The notes below the pieces were generated by a model. The model did no database searches. It was not told the origin of the DNA and saw nothing but the letters and a program-made list of their open reading frames with translations. This document shows, piece by piece, positions 1-7,006 of a stretch of 10,370 bases of DNA. Position numbers and translations under genes: made by a program. The DNA is from Nitrososphaeraceae archaeon (lineage in GTDB: Archaea > Thermoproteota > Nitrososphaeria > Nitrososphaerales > Nitrososphaeraceae). The DNA lies in the NCBI GenBank assembly GCA_025922715.1, contig JAICHH010000055.1, forward strand, positions 1 to 10,370, given 5' to 3'. Position 1 is the stretch's first letter. Each line of letters starts with the position of its first letter.

Positions 1-126
1 AATACTAGCGATGAAGAGGATGAGGACGACGAAAGTATTAGAAATACTAGCGATGAAGAGGATGAGGACGACGAAAGTATTAGAAATACTAGCGATGAAG
101 AGGATGAGGACGACGAAAGTATTAGA
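1..126 (+). repeat. Three perfect 42-bp tandem repeats within the coding region
   Basis: Bases 1-42, 43-84 and 85-126 are identical. Each unit encodes 14 residues, eight of them Asp or Glu. The unit length is a multiple of three, so copy-number change keeps the frame. Identity extends to synonymous positions, which points to recent expansion or homogenisation. The array probably continues to the left of the window. The copy after base 127 starts with a related AATAATAGTGAG but soon diverges. Confidence 0.95.
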
Positions 127-657
127 AATAATAGTGAGCAAACTACAAGGGAATTATTTTATAAGAAATCGAATGTCGTATCACCTAAGGAATTAATTGG
201 CAATAAAACAATAGGAAATTCAATTGACAATGAAAATGATAATTTAATTTCGCAGTTTTCAGAATTGAATTCTTCTGTTATGCCCAATATGGAAATACAG
301 ACTGATGACACCAATTCAAAAATTAAAGATAGAAAACCAATAGCTAATGCAGGACTAGACCAAGTAATAACAAGTAATCAAAACATTGTTTTGGATGCAT
401 CTGCTAGTTTTGATCCGGAAGGTAAAATAAGTAGTTATTTATGGAAACAAACAGGAAATTCAGAAGATAAAACAAATACCAGTAATTCCATGATTTATTC
501 ATTTCCAATCCCAGAAGATCTAGAAGAAAACTCATTAGAATTTAATTTAATTGTGATGGATGAAAAGGGTCAGAAAGATACTGACACCGTAAATTTTTTA
601 ATAAATCCGGAGAATGACGAAGAAAATCATGAGGATGACGAAGAAAATGAATCTTAA
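1..657 (+). CDS. Acidic repeat protein with PKD-like domain, C-terminal part (5' end outside window)
   Basis: The frame is open from base 1 to the TAA at 655-657, giving 218 residues; no start is needed inside the window. Residues 1-42 are three identical 14-residue units (NTSDEEDEDDESIR), and residue 43 begins a decayed fourth unit (NNSEQ). Residues about 60-110 are polar and Asn/Ser-rich. Residues about 112-203 look like a PKD/Ig-like beta-sandwich: PIANAGLDQ, then LDASASFDPEGKISSYLWKQ, then a late strand with DTVNFLI. The last 15 residues are again acidic. No membrane anchor is visible at the C-terminus. PKD domains are usually found in exported or cell-surface proteins, so an extracellular, possibly cation-binding role is an inference; the export signal, if any, would lie upstream of the window. 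A TTG at 265 could be mistaken for a start, but the open frame and the in-frame repeats show the gene continues to the left. Confidence 0.8.
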   Translation, partial: NTSDEEDEDDESIRNTSDEEDEDDESIRNTSDEEDEDDESIRNNSEQTTRELFYKKSNVVSPKELIGNKTIGNSIDNENDNLISQFSELNSSVMPNMEIQTDDTNSKIKDRKPIANAGLDQVITSNQNIVLDASASFDPEGKISSYLWKQTGNSEDKTNTSNSMIYSFPIPEDLEENSLEFNLIVMDEKGQKDTDTVNFLINPENDEENHEDDEENES

Positions 658-667
658 AAAATAGATT

Positions 668-709
668 CTAAAATTACTATTTTAGCAAAACTTAAATTTT
701 GTTTTTATT
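668..709 (+). terminator. Two inverted repeats followed by a T-rich tract (probable terminator of the PKD gene)
   Basis: A perfect 7-bp inverted repeat, CTAAAAT (668-674) and ATTTTAG (679-685), has a 4-nt loop. Directly after it come CAAAA (686-690) and TTTTG (697-701) around a 6-nt loop, then a T-rich run at 702-709. The block starts 10 nt after the stop codon. Archaeal termination mainly needs T-rich sequence; the hairpins are suggestive in this AT-rich context but not proof. Confidence 0.4.
700..709 (+). promoter_or_regulatory. Weak TATA-like box upstream of carA
   Basis: A TTTTTATT element at 702-709 lies roughly 24 to 30 nt before the two candidate non-standard start codons of carA (ATT 729, ATA 735). 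This is the spacing expected for a leaderless archaeal transcript. The region is T-rich throughout and overlaps the putative terminator, so the call is weak. Confidence 0.25.
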
Positions 710-728
710 CTATTATTCTAGATAAAAA

Positions 729-1895
729 ATTCCAATACTATATCCTAAATATACTGGTTTCAATGCAAAGTTATTACTAGAAAATGGCAAATCTTTTTCA
801 GGAGTTGGATTTGGTTATCCTAGGCAAACAGCAGGTGAAATTGTATTCAACACGGGCATGGTCGGATATACAGAAAGTCTAACAGATCCATCCTATAGCG
901 GCCAGATATTAACTATGACATATCCCTTGGTCGGCAATTATGGTGTGCCGGACGAGAATATTCTTGATGAATTTGGAATACCAAAGTATTTTGAATCTGA
1001 AAAAATTCAACCTAAAGGCCTTGTAATTCATTCTTTATCTAATGTGGCCAGTCATTGGAGCTGTGTTAAGACGTTAGATGAATGGTTATACGAAGAAAAA
1101 ATACCTGGGATATATGGTGTTGACACACGAGAACTAACAAAAATTATTCGTCAAAAAGGAGTTATGATGGGAGTTTTGACAGTATCCGATCAACCAATAG
1201 ATAAAATTGATTTTAGGAAAATAATAAATGAAGAAAATTATAATACAAAAAATTTTATGTCATCAGTCACCTCTAACCAGGTCAAAATTTATGGTGATAA
1301 TGATAAGGATGTCTTAGTCTTATTAGATACAGGAACTAAATTCAGTATAATTAGACACTTATTAAGAATTGGCTTTAAAGTTGTTCAGGTGCCATGGGAT
1401 TCAACTTATGAAAAAATTTTATCTTATAATCCAGTCGGAGTTATAATAAGTAATGGACCTGGAGATCCAAAAATATGTAAGCCTACAATAGACACAGCTA
1501 AGAAACTTATAGATACATCTATACCCACTCTGGGAATATGTTTAGGAAATCAAATACTTGCGTTGTCGGCTGGTGCAGATACTTATAAACTAAAGTATGG
1601 ACACAGAGGACAAAATAAATCATGCATTAATAAAGAAAATAGTTTATCTTATATAACAAGTCAGAATCATGGATATGGTATAGATCCCGCAACTCTAACT
1701 TCTACAGATTTTCAACCGTGGTTTTACAATCCAGACGATAATACCATAGAAGGGATAATCCATAATAACAAACCAATAATTGCCGTCCAATTTCACCCTG
1801 AAGCATCACCAGGTCCTAATGATTGTAATTATATTTTTGATAAATTTAAAGAAATTGTTAATTTAAATAAGAGTGAAAAATTACCTAATAAATAA
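729..1895 (+). CDS. carA: Carbamoyl-phosphate synthase small (glutamine amidotransferase) subunit
   Basis: This subunit hydrolyses glutamine and passes ammonia to CarB for carbamoyl-phosphate synthesis. The N-terminal CarA domain is recognised by GEIVFNTGMVGYTESLTDP and GNYGVP. The C-terminal class I amidotransferase domain has GICLGNQ (nucleophile Cys codon 1539-1541), the GHRGQNK and SQNHGYGID segments, and FHPEA (His 1794-1796, Glu 1800-1802). The first in-frame ATG (858) would give 345 residues and cut off the conserved first strands NAKLLLENG and GVGFGYP, which are readable upstream from about 759. After the in-frame stop at 723-725 there is no ATG, GTG or TTG before 858. The annotated start is therefore an ATT at 729 (388 residues; E. 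coli CarA has 382); an ATA at 735 is the alternative. Identity is certain, the start is not. carB follows after 20 nt, forming an operon. Confidence 0.85.
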   Translation: MPILYPKYTGFNAKLLLENGKSFSGVGFGYPRQTAGEIVFNTGMVGYTESLTDPSYSGQILTMTYPLVGNYGVPDENILDEFGIPKYFESEKIQPKGLVIHSLSNVASHWSCVKTLDEWLYEEKIPGIYGVDTRELTKIIRQKGVMMGVLTVSDQPIDKIDFRKIINEENYNTKNFMSSVTSNQVKIYGDNDKDVLVLLDTGTKFSIIRHLLRIGFKVVQVPWDSTYEKILSYNPVGVIISNGPGDPKICKPTIDTAKKLIDTSIPTLGICLGNQILALSAGADTYKLKYGHRGQNKSCINKENSLSYITSQNHGYGIDPATLTSTDFQPWFYNPDDNTIEGIIHNNKPIIAVQFHPEASPGPNDCNYIFDKFKEIVNLNKSEKLPNK

Positions 1896-1912
1896 ACTTA
1901 ATATCAAGTTGA

Positions 1913-1919
1913 GAGGTGA
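1913..1919 (+). promoter_or_regulatory. Strong Shine-Dalgarno sequence GAGGTGA for carB
   Basis: GAGGTGA is a 7-base match to the complement of the usual archaeal 16S rRNA 3' end (CACCTCC region). It contains the only standard in-frame start codon, GTG 1916-1918, which makes that GTG awkward as the true start. Five bases downstream lies ATA (1925-1927). Starting there gives MPRRESIKK, close to the usual CarB N-terminus (E. coli MPKRTDIK). The site therefore argues for initiation at ATA. Confidence 0.55.
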
Positions 1920-4900
1920 AAAAAATACCAAGGAGAGAAAGTATAAAAAAAGTTATAGTACTGGGTAGTGGTGCAATCAAAATCGGAGAAGCAGGCGAAA
2001 GTTAGGATACTAACCGCTAATTTGACTACTCTGGTTCTCAATGTCTCAAAGCTCTGAAAGAAGATGAAGTAAAGACCATTTTAATTAATCCCAATATTGC
2101 CACAATTCAAACAGATACCAGATTCGCTGATGTAGTATATCTATTACCTATTACTAAAGAATACGTATCCAAAATATTGGAAAGGGAAAGACCCGATTCT
2201 ATAATGTTATCATTTGGAGGACAAACGGCTCTTAATTGTGGAACTATGTTATTCAAAGAAGGGATACTAAACAAATATGGAATACATGTTCTAGGAACAC
2301 CTATAGAAGGTATAGAGAGAACTGAAGATAGACAGCTCTTTAAAGAAGCAATGCAGAAATGTAATGTTCCTGTATTATCCAGCTCACCGTCATATTCGGT
2401 AGAAGAAGCAATAAGCGTTGCAAAAAATATTGGTTATCCAGTTATTGTAAGAGTTGCATATACATTAGGAGGAAAAGGAGGAGGAGTAGCACACAATGAA
2501 TATGAGCTTCAAGAAATTGTACAGCGTGGTATTGCTCTAAGCATGAGTAAACAAGTTCTAATTGAAAAATATGTTGGTAGTTGGAAACAAATAGAATATG
2601 AAGTAATGAGAGATCAAAAAGGAAATAACATAATAGTTTGTAATATGGAAAATATACTTGCTATGAAAGTGCATACTGGTGATAATATAGTAGTAGCTCC
2701 GTCGCAGACACTTAATAATTATGAATATCATATGCTACGTTCAGCTGCTATGAGGGCTACAAGTGAATGTGGTATAATAGGTGAATGCAATATTCAATTT
2801 GGTCTAGAGCCATCTTCAGAAGATTATTGCGCAATCGAGATCAACGCTAGATTATCCAGATCATCTGCATTAGCCAGTAAAGCAACAGGTTATCCTTTAG
2901 CATACATGGCTGCCAAATTGGGACTTGGTTATACTTTAGATGAATTAATTAATAAAGTCACTAAAAAAACTACAGCTTTGTTTGAACCATCTTTGGATTA
3001 TATTGTAGTGAAACTGCCACGATGGGACTTTAATAAATTTGAAAACGTGAATACAAGACTTGGAACTACAATGAAATCTGTTGGTGAAGTAATGGCGATA
3101 GGACGAACATTTGAGGAAGCAATACAAAAAGCCGTTAGAATGTGTGATACCGGGAAGATTGGAATTGTTGGTAATTATAGATTAGAAGAAAAAGCAATAC
3201 AAGAATTAGAAAATATAGAATATTCGCTTTTGAATCCTAATGACAATATTTTATCGGATGTAGTAAAAGCAATTTATTTTGGAATGACAATTGATAGAAT
3301 AAATGAATTATCTAGTATAGATCCATGGTTTTTAATCAAAATAAAAAATATCATAGAAATGGAAAAAAAATTTAATAATTCGTCAAATAATTTTAATGAA
3401 AATATTATACGAGAAGCGAAAAGATTAGGATTTTCGGATAAACAATTAGCCCATTATCTTAATTTAGATGAATATCAGGTGAGGCATATTAGGAAAACAT
3501 TTGGAATAGAACCGGTAATAAAACAAATTGATACCCTTGCTGCAGAATCGCCAGCTCAGACAAATTACCTTTATCTTACATATGGTGGAGAGTATGACGA
3601 TATCAAAATTAAAAATAAAGGTAAAAATGCAATAGTTTTGGGAGCAGGTCCCTATAGAATTGGAAGTAGTGTTGAATTTGATTGGGGAACAGTAAATATG
3701 GTTATGGGATTAAAAAACAATGGTATCAATGAGGTTTCTATAATCAATTGTAATCCTGAAACCGTTTCAACAGATTTTGATGTTTCAGATCGATTATACT
3801 TTGAAGAGATTACTTTGGAAAGAGTTTTGGATATCTATGAAAAAGAGAAATCAGATGGTATAATAACATGCGTAGGAGGTCAAACTGCAAACAATCTGAC
3901 ACAGAGTTTAGCAAAAAATGGTGCAAAGATAATAGGAACTGCGAGTTACGATGTTGATAGAGCCGAAGATAGAGAAAAGTTTTCCAAACTTTTAGATTCC
4001 TTAAAGATTTCACAACCACCATGGAAAAAATTTACGAATCTTAATGAGGCAAAGACTTTTTCTGAATCAGTACAGTATCCGGTCTTGGTAAGACCTTCCT
4101 ATGTTCTTAGTGGTGCAGCGATGAAAGTGGTTTGGGATGATAAGCAGTTAGAAAAATTTATAGAGAATGCAACTATTGTGAGTCCAGATCATCCAATAGT
4201 CATAAGTAAATTTTTCCAAGATGCTTCTGAAGTAGAAGTAGATGGCGTAGGTTCAAAAGATAAGATAATTATTGGATCTGTAATAGAACATATAGATAAT
4301 GCTGGCATTCACTCAGGAGATGCAATGATGTGTATACCCCCATGGCGATTAACAAGAAATATAATGGATACAATAGCAGATTATTCTAATAAGATCGTAA
4401 GAGCATTAAATGTTTTAGGGCCTTTTAATATTCAATTTTTAGTTAAAAATGAGGAAGTTTTGGTAATAGAAGCCAATATAAGAGCATCGAGATCTATGCC
4501 TTTTGTTTCCAAATATGTGGGAATAAATCTTATTGATTTAGCTGCAAAAGCAATGTTGAATAAACCGTTACCTAATTTCAATGAAGAACTATGGCTGAAA
4601 TCAAGTGGATTCGCTATAAAAGTTCCTCAATTTTCATTCATGCAATTAGAAGGAGCAGACATAGTTCTCGGTGTTGAAATGCAGTCTACGGGGGAAGTAG
4701 CATGTTTTGGAACAAGTTTTTACGACGCCCTAAGTAAATCATATATAGCTGCAGGTTATTCTTTACCAAAAAAAGGTACTTCATTAATTACCATAGGAGG
4801 ACAGAAAAATAAGGAAAAATTACTACCAGTTATTTCTCTTATGACATCAATGGATTATAAAATCATGGCTACCGAACATACTGCTGATTTCTTAGAAATT

Positions 4901-5224
4901 AACGGAATTAAAGAAATTCAAAGAGTTTATAAAATCAATGAACCTGAAAGAAAGCCAAATATTATTGATCTTTTATATCAACATAAAATAGATTTTATCA
5001 TTAATATTCCGTCTACTGCTACGAAGGAAAAATACCTGGATATGTTAAATGATGAATACTATATTAGAAGAAAAGCTGTAGAAATGGGCATTCCTGTAAT
5101 GACTACATTTGAGGCCTCTTCATCATTTATAAAAACTCTCCAGTGGCTACAAACAAACTCACCTACTATTGAACCACTTAAAAAATACTTAAAACTAGAT
5201 AATTCAGTAACAAAATTAGAATAA
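1916..5224 (+). CDS. carB: Carbamoyl-phosphate synthase large subunit, interrupted by a probable 21-nt intron
   Basis: This subunit forms carbamoyl phosphate from bicarbonate, ammonia and two ATP. Exon 1 (1916-1999) encodes 28 residues ending GSGAIKIGEAGE; exon 2 (2021-5224) encodes 1067 residues starting FDYSGSQ. Joined, they give 1095 residues (E. coli CarB has 1073). The two homologous halves are visible: first ATP-grasp with YTLGGKGGG and NARLSRSSALASKATGYPLA; oligomerisation segment with SIDPWFL; second half with GAGPYRIGSSVEFDWG, VGGQTANN, VRPSYVLSGAAM and EANIRASRSMPFVSK; C-terminal MGS-like allosteric domain from about 4790. The 21 nt between the exons contain TAG (2003) and TAA (2018). 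Without their removal translation would stop after 29 residues, or the protein would have to begin at an internal codon such as TTG 2177 and lose its first dinucleotide-fold strands. The rest is intact, so decay into a pseudogene is unlikely. The start is GTG 1916, or more likely ATA 1925 given the Shine-Dalgarno position. Confidence 0.85.
1994..2021 (+). other. Predicted bulge-helix-bulge splicing motif around the carB intron
   Basis: Central helix: GGCG (1994-1997) pairs with CGCU (2015-2018), three Watson-Crick pairs plus one G-U. 5' bulge: AAA (1998-2000). Inner helix: GTTAG (2001-2005) pairs perfectly with CTAAC (2010-2014) around a GATA loop. 3' bulge: AAT (2019-2021). Two 3-nt bulges on opposite strands flanking a 4-bp helix is the canonical BHB recognised by archaeal tRNA endonuclease. 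Cutting each bulge after its second base gives ends at 1999 and 2021. The outer helix is weak: A1993-U2022 and then mismatches; a distal pairing GAGAA (1986-1990) with TTCTC (2035-2039) could close the structure. Confidence 0.65.
2000..2020 (+). other. Probable 21-nt archaeal BHB intron in carB
   Basis: These 21 bases separate the codons for GEAGE and FDYSG, which are adjacent in CarB proteins. They carry two in-frame stops, TAG 2003-2005 and TAA 2018-2020. Removing exactly 21 nt joins GAA to TTT and restores the family sequence with no residue lost or gained. By sequence alone the insert could be placed at 1998-2018, 1999-2019 or 2000-2020; the predicted bulge cleavage selects 2000-2020. It would be a phase-0 intron, within the size range of short archaeal tRNA introns. 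Cleavage by tRNA splicing endonuclease and joining by RtcB-type ligase is inferred from known archaeal BHB introns, for example those in crenarchaeal cbf5. Confidence 0.72.
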
Positions 5225-5995
5225 ATCTTTTATTTCTTGAGTTTGCCCTATAAGTGATCCTTCTAAAGTGAACAATAATCCTGAAAGAATAGCATCATTT
5301 TTGATTAATTGTCTAATTAGTGGTGATATAGATCTAGACTCTTTATGATAACGTAAAGAATAAAAATATTTATTAAAAGTAGGAATAATTATTATTTCTA
5401 TTATCCCTTTTGTTTTTAATCCAAAAATAGATTCTTTTTTTACCTTTAGGTATATCCATAATCTTTTTCCATGAACAACGCTATTGGAATTAATAAAAAT
5501 AGGATGAATATGACCCATAATAATTTTGTTTATATTAAATTGAGTTTTTTCAGGAATTGTATGCCCATGAATTAATAATATATCATCGATAATTAATCCA
5601 CTGGAATTACAAACTATTACTGACTCAGGTACCAATAAATTTATATTTACATCATGATTTCCTGGAATTAAAAATATATCCATATCTAAAGATAACTCTT
5701 TAAGAAAAATAGGTATTGTTTCCCATTCATTTTTTGTAATATGTGTGATAGAGCTTTTTAGATCTCCCAAAATTATAATGCCATTAAAAGAATGTACAGC
5801 TTTTAATTCATCAATTTCTTTTAATAAATCTCTTGAGACACCATGAGAATCGATGTTTATACCTTTTTTTATTAAATCAGTTTCGGATCCTAGGTGAAGA
5901 TCAGAAATTACTAAAATTTTTTTTCTCTCACCTTCTTTATCAACATATTCTAATGATAGGGCGGCATGAGAATTTATAGGAGTGGCTTTAGTCAC
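5216..5995 (-). CDS. Archaeal SbcD/Mre11-related metallophosphoesterase
   Basis: The 259-residue protein has all calcineurin-type metal-binding motifs in order: SDLHLGS (D32, H34), LGDLKSS (D78), PGNHD (N113-D115), HGH (H143, H145) and GHIHP (H162, H164). It resembles the archaeal SbcD/Mre11-related phosphoesterase family, whose substrate I cannot name from sequence. No signal peptide or membrane span is seen. The start is GTG (5995-5993); an in-frame stop lies five codons upstream. The first 25 residues precede the conserved core, so a later start is possible. It converges on carB and its last 9 nt overlap the carB end. The upstream region is shared with divergent folD. Confidence 0.85.
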   Translation of the reverse strand: MTKATPINSHAALSLEYVDKEGERKKILVISDLHLGSETDLIKKGINIDSHGVSRDLLKEIDELKAVHSFNGIIILGDLKSSITHITKNEWETIPIFLKELSLDMDIFLIPGNHDVNINLLVPESVIVCNSSGLIIDDILLIHGHTIPEKTQFNINKIIMGHIHPIFINSNSVVHGKRLWIYLKVKKESIFGLKTKGIIEIIIIPTFNKYFYSLRYHKESRSISPLIRQLIKNDAILSGLLFTLEGSLIGQTQEIKDLF

Positions 5996-6013
5996 ATCAA
6001 TATTACTTTAATA

Positions 6014-6027
6014 ATCTATTTATTATT
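6014..6027 (-). promoter_or_regulatory. Candidate TATA box for the metallophosphoesterase gene
   Basis: On the minus strand this stretch reads AATAATAAATAGAT, an AT-rich element centred about 26 nt upstream of the GTG start. That distance would place transcription initiation at or next to the start codon. The area is AT-rich in general, so support is modest. Confidence 0.35.
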
Positions 6028-6118
6028 TTTCACTTTATAATGCTTGTTTTAACTTTTCATTGCCTAAGAAAAATACAATGATTTCTATCTAAATCCGGTA
6101 ATTTCCTAATTTGATAGG

Positions 6119-6128
6119 TTTTATAAAT
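6119..6128 (+). promoter_or_regulatory. TATA box of folD
   Basis: TTTATAAATA matches the archaeal box A consensus well and is centred about 28 nt upstream of the TTG start at 6152. The spacing predicts a leaderless transcript beginning at the start codon and supports the unusual TTG choice. The downstream cyclo-ligase gene is probably co-transcribed from here. Confidence 0.6.
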
Positions 6129-6151
6129 AAGTTAAATTCGTATAAATTAAG

Positions 6152-7000
6152 TTGATAATTAGCGGGCTTGAAGTTTCATCAAAGATAAAAGAAGAATTAA
6201 TTATAGAAATTCAGCATTTAAAGAAAAGAAGTATTTATCCATGCTTATCTACCGTTCTGGTAGGTGATGATCCTGCTTCAGCGATTTATGTAAGAAATAA
6301 ACATAGAGCATGTTCTGAAGTTGGTATTGAAACAAAAGATAATTCAATAAATTCATCTATCAAAGAAAAAAAGTTGATTGAGTTAATAAAGACATTGAAT
6401 GAAGATCACTCAGTTCACGGAATCTTATTGCAATTACCTCTTCCTGATCATATAAATCAATTTAATGTTATTAATGCAATTGAACCTCAGAAAGATATAG
6501 ATGGATTAACATATTATAATGCAGGTTTATTACTAAACAAACAACCATCATTTATTCCTTGTACTCCATTAGGAGTCATGGAGTTACTCAAATACTACAA
6601 AGTTGAATTAAAGGGAAAAGATGCTATTATAGTAAATCGAAGTATTCTCGTAGGAAAGCCTCTATCATTACTTTTACTAGATAAAGATGCAACCGTTATG
6701 ATATGTCATTCGAATACGAAAAATCTTAATGACAAAATTTTAAATTCAGACATAGTTATTACTGCAGTAGGAAATAGAAAATTTTTCACCCTTACAGCTG
6801 ACTTTGTGAAAGATGATGCTGTAGTAATTGATATAGGGATATCTCGCGTAAATGGTAAAGTAATTGGAGATGTAGATTATGAAAATGTTTCTAAAAAAGC
6901 TTCATTGATAACTCCTGTACCTGGTGGTGTAGGACCTATGACGATAGCTATGCTTTTAAAAAATACAGTTTTTGCAGCCAGCAGAGTATTAACTCGATAA
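6152..7000 (+). CDS. folD: Bifunctional methylene-THF dehydrogenase / methenyl-THF cyclohydrolase
   Basis: FolD interconverts 5,10-methylene-, 5,10-methenyl- and 10-formyl-tetrahydrofolate and so provides the formyl donor for purine synthesis. Family signatures over 282 residues: YVRNKHRACSEVGI with catalytic-type Y46 and K50, GILLQLPLPDHI with Q94, PQKDIDG with D117, PCTPLGVMELL, RSILVGKPL in the nucleotide-binding fold, and PGGVGPMT near the C-terminus. Length is normal for the family (about 280-300). The start is TTG; the next upstream in-frame codons are AAG and ATT and then a TAA at 6143, so no other standard start exists. One departure is N162 in the motif that usually reads GRS, here NRS. 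The cyclo-ligase gene follows after 6 nt. A soluble cytoplasmic enzyme. Confidence 0.95.
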   Translation: MIISGLEVSSKIKEELIIEIQHLKKRSIYPCLSTVLVGDDPASAIYVRNKHRACSEVGIETKDNSINSSIKEKKLIELIKTLNEDHSVHGILLQLPLPDHINQFNVINAIEPQKDIDGLTYYNAGLLLNKQPSFIPCTPLGVMELLKYYKVELKGKDAIIVNRSILVGKPLSLLLLDKDATVMICHSNTKNLNDKILNSDIVITAVGNRKFFTLTADFVKDDAVVIDIGISRVNGKVIGDVDYENVSKKASLITPVPGGVGPMTIAMLLKNTVFAASRVLTR

Positions 7001-7006
7001 AAAATA

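Noticed and set aside
11..196. ORF with a thrice-repeated KRMRTTKVLEILA peptide
   Set aside because: It is the +1-shifted reading of the 42-bp repeats. The acidic frame continues into the PKD-like domain and is the real one.
699..760. A second BHB intron in the carA leader removing the TAA at 723-725
   Set aside because: Only short AT-rich pairings such as GATA (721-724) with TATC (741-744) were found, with no two 3-nt bulges around a 4-bp helix and no expected junction to test against.
2003..2005. TAG read as pyrrolysine
   Set aside because: A TAA also lies in the insert (2018-2020), and the insert as a whole is absent from the family, so recoding one stop would not restore the protein.
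2004..2020. TACTAAC at 2008-2014 inside the carB insert resembles a spliceosomal branch point
   Set aside because: Archaea have no spliceosome, and the insert lacks an AG at its 3' end. The heptamer is explained as the 3' arm of the intron hairpin.
1997..2023. Ribosome hopping over the carB insert, as in phage T4 gene 60
   Set aside because: A hairpin and an early stop are present, but no matching take-off and landing codons exist (GAA versus TAA before TTT). BHB splicing explains the exact ends better.
2945..3127. Minus-strand ORF inside carB
   Set aside because: Shadow of carB with no recognisable motif; carB is strongly conserved across this stretch.
3810..4022. Minus-strand ORF inside carB
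   Set aside because: Shadow ORF opposite a conserved ATP-grasp region; no start signal or motif.
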